Positions 19,111 to 28,327 of a DNA stretch of 64,000 nucleotides are shown here, piece by piece. The notes below the pieces were generated by a model. It made no database searches, was not told the origin of the DNA, and was given only the letters and a program-made list of their open reading frames with translations. Location of the stretch: positions 62,001 through 126,000 of the forward strand of contig QCNC01000001.1 of assembly GCA_003210155.1 (NCBI GenBank), read 5' to 3'. Source of the DNA: Prochlorococcus sp. AG-424-E18 (GTDB lineage Bacteria; Cyanobacteriota; Cyanobacteriia; PCC-6307; Cyanobiaceae). Numbering within the stretch: the first letter of the stretch is position 1; the number at the start of each line of letters is the position of its first letter. Position numbers and translations under genes: made by a program.

Positions 19111-20340
19111 CTAAGATAACAAATTAAGGTTTAAGGCATCTACGATTTTCTTACTTGCTCCAGATTCCCCCATTCTTTTTTTTCCAATTTTTGCTTGTTC
19201 TAACCTATTTACTTTTCCTTTCAAAAGTAAACTTAAACGTTTTAAAAGAATTTTTTTGTTCTTGCAAACTAAAACACTACCTCCCAATAATCTTGATTGC
19301 CTTTTCGCAAATGATTTTGTAAATTGTGGACCAGGTCCAGGTAAAGAAAGAGATGGAATTCCAAGGCCAGCAATTTGCTCTGTTGCAGTTCCTGCATTAG
19401 ATAAGCCAACTTCTGCCATATTGGCCCATGAATTGAATTTACCTTTTCCAATCACTACATATTGATCTTTCTTTTTCCATACTGAATCTTCATCAATAAA
19501 AAATTTAACTTTACTCTGTTTTATAAAACCATATTTTTTTAAATAACTTTGAATTTGAATTCCATTCGCATTAATGCTCAAAGGCAAAAGTATTACCAAA
19601 TCATTTGATAAATCAAAATCTTGCAAGCAATTAAGAAAATTATCAAGATTTTTAAAAGCTTCAGGGTATCTACTTCCGACTAATAAAATAATCCTTTTAA
19701 AAGAAATAATATTTGATATTTTATCGTTTGAATCATTAACAAAATCCATCATTGGATTACCCAAGTATTTTGCATCAATATTTTTTCTATTCAAATTATT
19801 AGCTGTAATTTTATCTCTCATAATTAAATTTTTACATCTTGGAGATTTCATTAAAAACATTTCCCATGGATCCCATTCAGAACCTTTCAACTTATGATAA
19901 AAATCGCTTAAATCCCAACCTGGCCCACTACTCCAAGTATGATCACTTTTGGGGGTTCCAATGAAACTAAATTGGCATTCTGAACTCCAAGCATAAATTA
20001 ATGGCAAGAAATCACCTACTGCAATAATTTTGCAGTTATGTTTTGACTTCTGTTTTACAATGAGAAAATTTCTTAAATTATCGATTAAAAATCCTGCAAA
20101 CAAATCAAGCACAAATCCCTTCAGACTTTGATTACTAAAACCTCCACTAGGGAGCTCTTTTAAGTATCCTATTTTACGAAAATTCTTGGATTTTATGGAA
20201 TTAAATACATCTCCATTTCCTACTAAAGGCAAAACTTCTATATTCTGATTTTTTATTTTTTTTAGTAATATTTTTATTATTTCCGACGCGATTACATCTT
20301 CTCCATGACCATTGGATATAAATAATAGAGAATAAGACAT
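19111..20340 (-). CDS. LpxB-like (lipid-A-disaccharide-synthase-related) glycosyltransferase
   Basis: A 409-residue protein starting MSYSLLFISNGHGEDV. It resembles the cyanobacterial LpxB-related family with two Rossmann-like halves: an N-terminal NGHGED motif, and a C-terminal nucleotide-sugar site with VIGKGKFNSWANMAEV and GTATEQIAGLGIPSLSLPGPGPQFTKSFA. The ATG at 20340 is chosen because the open frame further upstream (to 20532) runs through the tRNA-Cys on the opposite strand. True LpxB enzymes make lipid A precursors; whether this one does is unknown. Confidence 0.8.
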   Translation of the reverse strand: MSYSLLFISNGHGEDVIASEIIKILLKKIKNQNIEVLPLVGNGDVFNSIKSKNFRKIGYLKELPSGGFSNQSLKGFVLDLFAGFLIDNLRNFLIVKQKSKHNCKIIAVGDFLPLIYAWSSECQFSFIGTPKSDHTWSSGPGWDLSDFYHKLKGSEWDPWEMFLMKSPRCKNLIMRDKITANNLNRKNIDAKYLGNPMMDFVNDSNDKISNIISFKRIILLVGSRYPEAFKNLDNFLNCLQDFDLSNDLVILLPLSINANGIQIQSYLKKYGFIKQSKVKFFIDEDSVWKKKDQYVVIGKGKFNSWANMAEVGLSNAGTATEQIAGLGIPSLSLPGPGPQFTKSFAKRQSRLLGGSVLVCKNKKILLKRLSLLLKGKVNRLEQAKIGKKRMGESGASKKIVDALNLNLLS

Positions 20341-20382
20341 CTTACTGTTAAGATCATAAAAAGATTCATTCGAATCTTTTTC

Positions 20383-20453
20383 GGCGGCATGGCCAAGTGG
20401 TAAGGCAGAGGATTGCAAATCCTTTATCCCCAGTTCGAATCTGGGTGCCGCCT
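20383..20453 (+). tRNA. tRNA-Cys(GCA)
   Basis: A 71-base cloverleaf. The acceptor stem GGCGGCA pairs exactly with TGCCGCC, the anticodon loop TTGCAAA gives GCA at 20415-20417, and the T-arm is CAGTTCGAATCTG. The discriminator base is T, the usual one for tRNA-Cys. It lies head-to-head with the LpxB-like gene, 42 bp from its start. Confidence 0.97.
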
Positions 20454-20635
20454 TCTTCAATTTTGTAGCAATATTTGCTATAAACCCTTCCAAAAACTTG
20501 AGTTTTGTATATCTTTTATACATTTTTAGCACTCATTCTTTGGACAGTAAGTTTTTTAGATTGTAATAATCTAATACTAGTATCCTATTTGTTTCTAATA
20601 AATCAAAATAATCAAATTTAAAATATTATTTTGAA

Positions 20636-21886
20636 TTAGTCACTAAATCCTTCTATCAATTCTTTTGTTGAATAAATTCCAACAAATGGAGCTGTTACCT
20701 CTTTTAATATTCCAGTAGTTTTTCCAAATAGACTATTTTTTACTGAAATTAAATCATCTTCCTTTAAATATGGATTTCTTTTTGAGCCTCTTTTAGCACT
20801 TCCTGAATATGAAATATTTTTCTTTGTTACTGTTCCATCTTTCTCGTACCTTATTAAAACAATCTTTCCTGAGAGAGGTTTAATTGGTCCAGATAAATCA
20901 ATCGCATCCGATAAGGTGGATTCAAGAGGGAGTTTCACAACTCCAGGAGACTCTACCCTACCAAAAAGATTTACTGAGATAAATTTTGGAGAAATCCCAG
21001 ACAAAATAGATTTCGAGATTTGATTTGGATTTGGTTTACTTAGTTTTGGAAAGAATAAAGAATCGCCATCAAATATACGTATATCGTTAGTGGGATCTGA
21101 TTCGTATATGTAAGCATTCAAATCAATAATCGCTCTCTTTTTACCTCCGCCTTTTCCAAGAGGTACATCTCTTATAATTTCAATTCTAGATAAATCAGTT
21201 TTAGAAGTTATACCACCAGCTTTCCTTATAACATCGGAAATGGTAGTTAAATTATCACTTGATCTTTTGACTTCGATATCTTGTGAAGATTGATTATTTG
21301 ATTTCATATTTTGACTTAAATCTGTTTGTTCATTATTATTTTCAATCAATGCATCCAGCCCAGAATTATAATTTTTTTTTAAAGTTATCCTTGAACCTGA
21401 TGAATAAGCGGGAAATTTGTAAAAACCAGGATTTCTTAACTCACCTCTTGCTAGTACTCTAATACTTTTAAATCGTGCAATCCTTATTTTTATTTCGGGA
21501 TCAATTAGAAATTCAGTATATCTTTTTTCCAATAAAGTTTTCAATTCAGACTTTGTTAATCCCCTTACAAACGTTTCGTCTAACCTTGGTAATAATAATT
21601 CTCCTTCTTCATTGACTAAAAAAACTCCACTAAGTTCATCAGCAGGAAAAAATTCTAGATAAATTGAGTCCCCATTATCAATTATGTAATCCTCTAACTC
21701 ATTTCTTGATTCTAAATATTCGATTTCTAAATTATTATTTAAATTAGTGGAATTATTAGTATCTGCTTTTGCAATATCAAATAAAAAAGATAGTAATAAT
21801 AAATTAAAAAAAAAGAAAAATTTAGGATTAATACCTGAAATAAATAAACCTAAAATATTATTTTTGAATTGAAATCTTAAACTCAA
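20636..21886 (-). CDS. Polysaccharide export protein (Wza-like, SLBB domains)
   Basis: A 416-residue protein with an N-terminal hydrophobic stretch (about residues 24-39, signal or anchor, ending near DIAKADT). A Poly_export domain follows (DYIIDNGDSIYLEFFPADELSGVFLVNEEGELLLPRL segment, about 67-103), then soluble-ligand-binding beta-grasp repeats (RVLARGELRNPGFYKFP and VNLFGRVESPGVVKLP). Such proteins form the outer-membrane or periplasmic channel for capsule or exopolysaccharide. No Wzc kinase or other assembly gene is adjacent. Confidence 0.82.
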   Translation of the reverse strand: MSLRFQFKNNILGLFISGINPKFFFFFNLLLLSFLFDIAKADTNNSTNLNNNLEIEYLESRNELEDYIIDNGDSIYLEFFPADELSGVFLVNEEGELLLPRLDETFVRGLTKSELKTLLEKRYTEFLIDPEIKIRIARFKSIRVLARGELRNPGFYKFPAYSSGSRITLKKNYNSGLDALIENNNEQTDLSQNMKSNNQSSQDIEVKRSSDNLTTISDVIRKAGGITSKTDLSRIEIIRDVPLGKGGGKKRAIIDLNAYIYESDPTNDIRIFDGDSLFFPKLSKPNPNQISKSILSGISPKFISVNLFGRVESPGVVKLPLESTLSDAIDLSGPIKPLSGKIVLIRYEKDGTVTKKNISYSGSAKRGSKRNPYLKEDDLISVKNSLFGKTTGILKEVTAPFVGIYSTKELIEGFSD

Positions 21887-21968
21887 AAAACAAAAAAAAT
21901 ATTTTTAAATTTTAGCATAAAGGTCATAAAGTTTCAATTTCTTATTGATAAATTAGATTTGAATTATT

Positions 21969-22136
21969 TTAGTAATCATTATCTGCTACGCACATTCCTA
22001 AACATCTAACACCATTTGATGCAGTCCTTTTGCAATGATTACATAAAATGGGATCTTTCTCTGATGTAAGGTTAATTTTTAAATTATTTTGATCTTTAAA
22101 GCCTATTAACTCTTGTGTTGAATCAAATAGAGTCAT
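21969..22136 (-). CDS. Small four-cysteine protein, overlapping the gene upstream
   Basis: A 55-residue reading frame starting MTLFDSTQEL and ending in a tight cysteine cluster, CNHC then RCLGMC, that could bind zinc or a metal cluster. It overlaps the end of the 22123-22767 gene by 14 bases in another frame. An alternative ATG lies 12 bases further upstream (22148). It could be a translationally coupled gene, or the C-terminal part of a single gene split by a frame change (see findings). The cysteine pattern makes chance unlikely, but I recognise no named family. Confidence 0.55.
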   Translation of the reverse strand: MTLFDSTQELIGFKDQNNLKINLTSEKDPILCNHCKRTASNGVRCLGMCVADNDY

Positions 22137-22767
22137 TCTTGGAATCATTTGTTGAATCGATACTAACAACAAGTGAAGCATTTGTGTTGGAAGATGGTAT
22201 ATCCATAATTTTGACAGTTTCTTTAGGCTGATCAATAACTTGACTTTCTTCAGTACTCTCATCAACTGCACAAGCTTCAAGAGCCTCTCGAAGTAGTGAA
22301 TCAAAAGTTGCTCCGGGCAATCTATGTCTAGCAACCTCAAGAAAGGTTCTTGGTAAGGATTCAGAGGCAGCATCTCGTAAAGCAGGATTATTCTTTCTGT
22401 GTTCTTGTTCTTCTTCTATTGATTTAATAAACCTCAGTGTGACATCTCTTTTGGTAGAGGCTTTTATCAGCGTATCATTTTCGGGATTACTAATATTAGG
22501 TTCATTTTCAAGATCACTAAGTCTTTTTTCTAAACTATTTAAAACTTCATTAGCTTCTTTACTAATATGCGCTAATTGACCATCGGACAAATTAGGTAAA
22601 TCAGCGACAAAAACTTTCCCATGATCTCTTAGTGTCAAGAAAGTTGGTCTGGGGCCTTGAGCCTGTCTACCAATTGATTCAGAATTATTACCTATTGGTC
22701 TTTTTGGAGGTGTAGGACCAGCTGAACTACGTCTACGTGTAATTCTTTGATTATTTGCAAAGGGCAT
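22123..22767 (-). CDS. Protein of unknown function, 214 residues
   Basis: The protein has a basic, Pro/Arg-rich N-terminus (about residues 1-40), then TFLTLRDHGKVFVADLPNLSDGQLAHI, a helical coiled-coil-like stretch (about 65-130) and an Asn/Ser/Asp-rich tail ending in DSTNDSKNDSI. No signal peptide or membrane segment is seen and I recognise no family. The low-complexity tail begins exactly where a 9-base direct repeat could switch to the cysteine-rich frame downstream, which suggests the tail may not be the ancestral C-terminus. Confidence 0.72.
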   Translation of the reverse strand: MPFANNQRITRRRSSAGPTPPKRPIGNNSESIGRQAQGPRPTFLTLRDHGKVFVADLPNLSDGQLAHISKEANEVLNSLEKRLSDLENEPNISNPENDTLIKASTKRDVTLRFIKSIEEEQEHRKNNPALRDAASESLPRTFLEVARHRLPGATFDSLLREALEACAVDESTEESQVIDQPKETVKIMDIPSSNTNASLVVSIDSTNDSKNDSI

Positions 22768-22897
22768 TGAATAAGGTTAAATCTTAATACTTAAACTTCC
22801 GATATAATTCGGCGGTAATTTTATTATATTACACCCAACTTTTTCTTTTGGGTATAAAAAATAATTTTTAAAACTCATCTTGAAAAAATAAAAAAAT

Positions 22898-23941
22898 TTA
22901 AGTTAATATCTCTGGCAAAAATTTACTAATTCTAGAATCATTTTTTCGAACTATCTTTCCAATTTCCCAACTATCTATGCCATGATCTTTACAGATACTT
23001 AATATCGCGTCTTTAAATTGTTTATTAATAATTAAACAAAATCCCACTCCAAGATTAAAAGTATTCCAAAAATCTTTTTCAGGAATAGATCCTTTCTCTT
23101 TAAGGAATTTAAATAAAATAGGTATTTCCCAAGAACTGGTATTGATATAAGGAATAAAATCAGAAGGTATACATCTTGGTAAATTTTCTGGAATTCCTCC
23201 TCCAGTAATATGAGACATTGCTTTAATTTCTATATTTTCAGATAAAATTTGGTTAATCACATTATTGTAAATTTTTGTAGGTTTCAATAACTCATCATAA
23301 AAATTTAAGTAAGAAACTTTTTCAAATTCCTTGTCTATTTGATTATTATTTTGAATAATTTTTCTTACTAAACTAAAGCCATTACTATGAACTCCATTAC
23401 TTTTTAAAGCAATTATTAAGTCATTTTCAGATACTTTTTTACCATTGATAAGCTTATCCTCATCAACTATTCCAACACAAAATCCTGCAAGATCATACTT
23501 ATTTTTTGAATAAAATCCTGGCATTTCAGCAGTTTCTCCGCCGAGTAATGAACAGTTATTTTCTCCGCAACCATGTGAAATTCCCTGAACAACCCTCAAT
23601 AATTGTTTCTTATCAAGTTTACCAGTAGCAATATAATCCAGAAAAAATAAAGGTTTTGCACCACTAGTAATGATATCGTTCATGCACATAGCGACTAAAT
23701 CAATACCAACCTCAAAATGAAAGTTTTTACTTTGGGCTAATTCTAATTTTGTTCCAACACCATCAGTTCCTGAAACAAGAACTGGTTTTTTAAAACTATC
23801 GATAGGAATTCTAAACAACCCTCCGAACCCACCAATACCCTCAATCACATTAGATGTATGAGTTGCTTCAACTGCCTGTTTAATTTCGGAAACAAATTCT
23901 CGCCCAGCTTCTATATCAACACCTGATGTTTTGTAATCCAT
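22898..23941 (-). CDS. purM: Phosphoribosylformylglycinamidine cyclo-ligase
   Basis: A 347-residue enzyme that closes the imidazole ring to make AIR in purine synthesis. The segments DYKTSGVDIEAGREFV, LVSGTDGVGTKLELA, GIDLVAMCMNDI, LLGGETAEMPGFY and HITGGGIPENLPR are all typical of PurM. Length is normal. It is divergent from panC-cmk with a 98-base gap that presumably holds both promoters. Confidence 0.97.
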   Translation of the reverse strand: MDYKTSGVDIEAGREFVSEIKQAVEATHTSNVIEGIGGFGGLFRIPIDSFKKPVLVSGTDGVGTKLELAQSKNFHFEVGIDLVAMCMNDIITSGAKPLFFLDYIATGKLDKKQLLRVVQGISHGCGENNCSLLGGETAEMPGFYSKNKYDLAGFCVGIVDEDKLINGKKVSENDLIIALKSNGVHSNGFSLVRKIIQNNNQIDKEFEKVSYLNFYDELLKPTKIYNNVINQILSENIEIKAMSHITGGGIPENLPRCIPSDFIPYINTSSWEIPILFKFLKEKGSIPEKDFWNTFNLGVGFCLIINKQFKDAILSICKDHGIDSWEIGKIVRKNDSRISKFLPEILT

Positions 23942-24039
23942 GAAATAAAAATGATAGACTTTCCCTATATAGATATTCCTCCTAAGATTGCTTTTGTCCA
24001 GTAATTATTTATCAAATAGATTTATTTTTTAAAAACAAA

Positions 24040-25572
24040 GTGAAGAAAGTAATTATAAGGAAAACTGAAGAAATAGAAAATTGGAGGAGAAATATAAATA
24101 ATGAAATTAACTTCATTCCAACAATGGGCAATCTTCATAATGGACATATAAAACTAATATCAACAGCAAAAAATGACAACTCTAATGTTAATTTAGTAAG
24201 TATTTTTATTAATCCACTTCAATTTGATAACAAGTTAGATTTAGAGAACTATCCTAAAACAATTGATAATGATATAAATATCTCCTTTTCAAATGGAGCA
24301 GATGCCATCTTCATCCCAAGTAATGAAGATATATATCCACCGAATAATAAAAATATTAAATTCCTAAAAGCTCCAATAGAATTATCTTCTGCATTATGTG
24401 GATTAAATCGAATTGGACATTTTGATGGGGTTTGTACAGTAGTTTATAGATTACTTAATCTCATCAAGCCAAAAAATCTTTACTTAGGAGAAAAAGATTG
24501 GCAACAACTTTTAATTTTAAAAAATCTCATACAAAGAAAGAAATTAAATGTTGCTATTAAATCTATTCCTACACAAAGAGATTTTGATGGAATTCCTCTA
24601 AGTTCGCGTAATGTGCATTTATCGAAAAACGAAAGGAAATTGATTAGGTTTTTTTCAAGTGAGTTATTAGAAGCAAAAAAAATTTTTCAACAAGAAAAAA
24701 AGATCAATTTAAAAGAAATAATTAAAAAGCTATCAGAAAAAAAAATTTCAATTGAATATTTAGAACATTTACACCCTCATACACTCCAGAAAGCTAAACT
24801 TGAGGATAATATTTCTATACTGGCTGGTGCGATAAGATGTGGAGAGACAAGATTAATTGATCACGTTTTTTTAATGAAAAGAAATCCGATCATTGCAATT
24901 GATGGTCCTGCAGGGTCAGGTAAAAGTACTGTAACAAAGTTAATAGCGAAGAAACTTAAACTTTTATATCTAGATACTGGAGCAATGTATAGGGCATTGA
25001 GTTGGCTTATGATAAAAGAAAGTATTGATTATAAAAAAGAAAAAGAATTACAGAATATTCTTAAAGATATATCTATTGTTTTCAAGTCGAATACAAATTC
25101 ACATCAGGATGTTTATATTAATAACTACTGTGTTACTGATGAAATTAGGTCGCAAAAGATAAGTTCTATAGTTTCTAAAATTTCCTCAATAAAAGAAGTA
25201 AGAGAATTCTTAGTAGAAGAACAAAGGAAAATTGGAGAATCAGGCGGACTTGTAGCTGAGGGAAGAGATATAGGAACTACTGTTTTTCCTGATGCAGAAC
25301 TTAAAATATTCTTAACTGCTAGCATCGATGAAAGAGCAAAAAGAAGAAAATCTGATAAAAATAGTAAAGACTCACAAGAAATAGACCTTCATACGTTAAA
25401 AGAACTTATAAAGAAAAGAGATTTTGAAGATTCCAATAGGGAAATTTCACCTCTAATAAAAGCGAATGAAGCAATAGAAATTATTACGGATGGATATTCA
25501 ATTAATGAGGTAGTGAATAAAATTATTGATCTTTATAATGACAAGATTCCTAAAGAGACTGAGATCAAATAA
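24040..25572 (+). CDS. panC/cmk: Bifunctional pantoate-beta-alanine ligase / cytidylate kinase
   Basis: A 510-residue fusion. Residues about 1-280 are pantothenate synthetase (FIPTMGNLHNGHIKLI, FINPLQF, GEKDWQQL, SSRNVHLS), which joins pantoate and beta-alanine. Residues about 285-510 are CMP kinase (IAIDGPAGSGKSTVTK, LDTGAMYRALSWL, VAEGRDIGTTVFPDAELKIFL). This fusion is known in cyanobacteria, so it is not an assembly artefact. The start is GTG at 24040. Confidence 0.96.
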   Translation: MKKVIIRKTEEIENWRRNINNEINFIPTMGNLHNGHIKLISTAKNDNSNVNLVSIFINPLQFDNKLDLENYPKTIDNDINISFSNGADAIFIPSNEDIYPPNNKNIKFLKAPIELSSALCGLNRIGHFDGVCTVVYRLLNLIKPKNLYLGEKDWQQLLILKNLIQRKKLNVAIKSIPTQRDFDGIPLSSRNVHLSKNERKLIRFFSSELLEAKKIFQQEKKINLKEIIKKLSEKKISIEYLEHLHPHTLQKAKLEDNISILAGAIRCGETRLIDHVFLMKRNPIIAIDGPAGSGKSTVTKLIAKKLKLLYLDTGAMYRALSWLMIKESIDYKKEKELQNILKDISIVFKSNTNSHQDVYINNYCVTDEIRSQKISSIVSKISSIKEVREFLVEEQRKIGESGGLVAEGRDIGTTVFPDAELKIFLTASIDERAKRRKSDKNSKDSQEIDLHTLKELIKKRDFEDSNREISPLIKANEAIEIITDGYSINEVVNKIIDLYNDKIPKETEIK

Positions 25573-25574
25573 AT

Positions 25575-26048
25575 TCAAGAAATACTTTCCAAAAAACCGT
25601 TTACAGAGTCTTCTAAAATATCAAGGACATAATCGAAGCCCTCATCACCTCCAAAATATGGGTCAGGCACTTCTTGCTCTTTAAAAACTGATCTAAAATC
25701 TTGTATTTTTTTAATTGATACAAAATCAGTTGAAGCTGTTCTATTTTTAAGATCTTGAATATTGCTAAAATTTGAGTCGTCCATCACAAGAATATAGTTA
25801 AATTTTTCAAAATCTTTGCTAGTAATTTGACGAGCCCTGCTTAAGATATTTATATCTCTTCTTTCTGCCGCAATTCTCATCCTAGAGTCAGCTTTTTTCC
25901 CAATATGCCAACTCCCAGTTCCAGCAGAATCTACGATAAAGCCATCAGTTAATCCTTTCTTTTCAAGTAGACTTATAAAGATAGCTTCTGCAGCAGGAGA
26001 CCTACAAATATTTCCCAAACATACAAAAAGAACAGAAATTTTTTTCAT
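25575..26048 (-). CDS. Low-molecular-weight protein-tyrosine-phosphatase family protein
   Basis: A 157-residue protein with the catalytic P-loop VCLGNICRSP near the N-terminus (CX5R, followed by Ser) and the acid loop VPDPYFGG near the C-terminus holding the general-acid Asp. All catalytic residues are present. The protein substrate in cyanobacteria is not known from sequence. It stops 2 bp from the convergent panC-cmk end and follows pebB by 32 bp on the same strand, so it may be read with the bilin genes. Confidence 0.9.
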   Translation of the reverse strand: MKKISVLFVCLGNICRSPAAEAIFISLLEKKGLTDGFIVDSAGTGSWHIGKKADSRMRIAAERRDINILSRARQITSKDFEKFNYILVMDDSNFSNIQDLKNRTASTDFVSIKKIQDFRSVFKEQEVPDPYFGGDEGFDYVLDILEDSVNGFLESIS

Positions 26049-26080
26049 ATGATTTCGAATTTGAGTTAATTATAAGACTT

Positions 26081-26842
26081 TTAAGTAGTAAACAAAACTT
26101 CTTTAATTAAAGATTCAGTAAATTCTTTACCAAACAAACTCGACAACATTGGCCTAGCTGGATCTTTTTCTCTTCTATATTTCAAATAATTATTTTGCCC
26201 ATTTATTAATTCTCTTTGCAGCTCCATATTCGCTTCTTTACTTTCGAAAAGAATTTCCAAATACAAATCAAGATATGCCTTGAATGATGTATAAAGCTGA
26301 TTAGCAATTAAAAAATCACTTCTTTCTTCTTTTGGTAATTTTGACCAGATTACTCCTGGAGAAAAAAATTTAGCAACATCTGCAGACATTTTTTCAGCTA
26401 ATGGGAGTGATGAATGACAATGATTCTTGAGTTTTATAAGTTTTTCTAATAGCTCGTCATTGTATTGATTTTTTATGTTTAATGAAGGCTGAAAATCTAA
26501 TACTAATAAATGACTATTGGGCAAAGAAACAAAATCTATTCCAAAAAATGGGACGTTATAAATAGTATTTGGAATAATTAAAAAATTTAAGACAGAATAA
26601 TTTGGACTATTAATACAAACTGCTCTTGCGAGTTGAATTCTTTTGTTATGCGTTACACCCCAAGTAAAGAGATTCACATTTTTTTTTGATTTTTTTGAAC
26701 CATAAATTGAATTTTTATAAGAATATTCCGAGGGTATTATTTTCTCTAAACAATTATATTTTCTTAAATTATTAATTAAATATTTTAAAAAATTATGCCA
26801 TCTCCAATCTGGCCTATAAAAAATAGTATCTTGTATTAACAT
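26081..26842 (-). CDS. pebB: Phycoerythrobilin:ferredoxin oxidoreductase
   Basis: A 253-residue member of the ferredoxin-dependent bilin reductase family. It reduces 15,16-dihydrobiliverdin to phycoerythrobilin. Visible family segments are [23 protein letters not shown] and the C-terminal [21 protein letters not shown]. The order ho1-pebA-pebB and the close spacing support the PebB assignment over other reductases. The ATG directly follows the pebA stop. Confidence 0.93.
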   Translation of the reverse strand: MLIQDTIFYRPDWRWHNFLKYLINNLRKYNCLEKIIPSEYSYKNSIYGSKKSKKNVNLFTWGVTHNKRIQLARAVCINSPNYSVLNFLIIPNTIYNVPFFGIDFVSLPNSHLLVLDFQPSLNIKNQYNDELLEKLIKLKNHCHSSLPLAEKMSADVAKFFSPGVIWSKLPKEERSDFLIANQLYTSFKAYLDLYLEILFESKEANMELQRELINGQNNYLKYRREKDPARPMLSSLFGKEFTESLIKEVLFTT

Positions 26843-27553
26843 TCAATAAATAACTTCATTATTTAATGTAAAGAGAAATTTATTGATAAATTTTTTTGTC
26901 CATTTTTCTCCAAAAAAAGATTGAAACAATTTATCTGCAGGGTCTTTTTCAACACTGTACTTATCATATTTAATTTGATTGATTTTTATTTCTTCTGCAT
27001 TTAAAAAGTGATTAGCAGGATTCATTTTATAAATGTTCAAATAGTTATTTACAAATGAATGGAATATATTATTTAAATCTCTATCAAGATCTAATTTATT
27101 TCCTCTACATATAATCACCCATGGAGAAAAATACTTTTTTGAATCGTATATATTCTTCATTTTATTATTATCAAATTCAGAATATTTTTTCTTAATACTA
27201 CCTAAACTTGAACAATATTTTTCAAGATACTTACTTTCTTGAATTAAAGGTTGATAATCCATTATTGCTAATAACTTTTGAGAAGTTCCAAACCATAAAA
27301 TATCGGCTCCTAAAATAGGGATTTCACTATCAAAATTTGGATATGCGACTGTATTAAATACTTGCAGTTTTTTACCACCATCTAATCTTGTTATTCGCCA
27401 CTTTCTATATTCTGGAGATGAAAAAAGCCAATTTTTAATAATATATTTTGAATCTTCATTGTGATGTTCTTTGAATTCGCTAGATATTTTTACTTCATGA
27501 CCATTTAATTCATCAATATTGGTTTTAAGGAAATCAACTAATGAATCAAACAT
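26843..27553 (-). CDS. pebA: 15,16-dihydrobiliverdin:ferredoxin oxidoreductase
   Basis: A 236-residue ferredoxin-dependent bilin reductase that converts biliverdin IX-alpha to 15,16-dihydrobiliverdin. It has the family pattern [24 protein letters not shown] and the C-terminal [17 protein letters not shown]. It lies between ho1 (6 bp upstream) and pebB (no gap), so substrate transfer between products of one operon is likely. No phycobilisome or phycoerythrin gene lies in the window. Confidence 0.93.
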   Translation of the reverse strand: MFDSLVDFLKTNIDELNGHEVKISSEFKEHHNEDSKYIIKNWLFSSPEYRKWRITRLDGGKKLQVFNTVAYPNFDSEIPILGADILWFGTSQKLLAIMDYQPLIQESKYLEKYCSSLGSIKKKYSEFDNNKMKNIYDSKKYFSPWVIICRGNKLDLDRDLNNIFHSFVNNYLNIYKMNPANHFLNAEEIKINQIKYDKYSVEKDPADKLFQSFFGEKWTKKFINKFLFTLNNEVIY

Positions 27554-27559
27554 AAATAC

Positions 27560-28270
27560 CTATGTCTCTGTGCTTCCTTTCCTTACTTTTTTAGTAATAT
27601 AGTTAAATACAATCTTACCTAAAACAGCAATCAAGTTTCCTTCAAGCTCCTTAAACATTTTCATATTATAAGTAAAAGCTTGATTAGCTTCATCAATAAT
27701 TTGATCAGCAGTCTTTTGATTTATTGGAAGTTGATTCAAGGTAAGAGAATATTCTTCCTTAAATTTCTTTTCATCAGCAATTAATTCAAACTCATAAAAA
27801 TTTAAACCATCATTTCCCTTTAAATTTAATGCTTTTTTAGCAATCCTTTTCAAAATTTGCCCCCCAGATAAATCTCCTATATAGCGAGTGTAATGATGAC
27901 CAACCAATAGCTCTGGTGAATTTTTTGCGACATCTCGTATTCTTTCAACATATTCTTTTGCTGAGTGAGAAATATTAATTTCATTTTTCCAGTTTTTACC
28001 AAAATAAAATTTTAGATCATTTACAAGACTTTCTTTCCTGAATAATGATTTAAAACCTATAGGTTTTATTACGGGATGTTCCTCATTGATCAGTCTTTCA
28101 ATTTCTTCTTCCATAGCTTCATAAACAAAATATAAATCACTAATTAATTTTCTATAAGATTTTTTTTCAACAACTCCTTTTAAGAAACAAGCCACAAAGC
28201 CAGTATTTTCTGCCATAGTATGGGACTTTTTTGTCCCTTCTCTTAATTGTCCTGCAAGAGCGACTGCCAT
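27560..28270 (-). CDS. ho1: Heme oxygenase
   Basis: A 236-residue biliverdin-forming heme oxygenase. The proximal heme ligand His17 sits in KKSHTMAENTGFV, and the distal-helix motif GDLSGGQILKRIA is intact. It opens heme to biliverdin IX-alpha, CO and iron, feeding PebA and PebB. It is the first gene of the leftward bilin cluster. Confidence 0.96.
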   Translation of the reverse strand: MAVALAGQLREGTKKSHTMAENTGFVACFLKGVVEKKSYRKLISDLYFVYEAMEEEIERLINEEHPVIKPIGFKSLFRKESLVNDLKFYFGKNWKNEINISHSAKEYVERIRDVAKNSPELLVGHHYTRYIGDLSGGQILKRIAKKALNLKGNDGLNFYEFELIADEKKFKEEYSLTLNQLPINQKTADQIIDEANQAFTYNMKMFKELEGNLIAVLGKIVFNYITKKVRKGSTET

Positions 28271-28327
28271 ATATTTTGAATTATTTTTGTAAGTGTATTT
28301 AATCTACAAGGAAAATACATAAAACAG

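Noticed and set aside
20556..20574. TTAGATT-GTAAT-AATCTAA hairpin downstream of the export gene
   Set aside because: A-run rather than T-run follows on the relevant strand, so it is not a clear intrinsic terminator; left as an unexplained AT-rich hairpin.
22833..22853. ACCCAA/TTGGGT hairpin between purM and the next gene as a terminator
   Set aside because: Only 6 bp of stem, and no T-run follows it on the strand of the flanking genes.
24040..25572. Chimeric panC and cmk as an assembly error
   Set aside because: This fusion is known in cyanobacteria and the join is in frame with full domains on each side.
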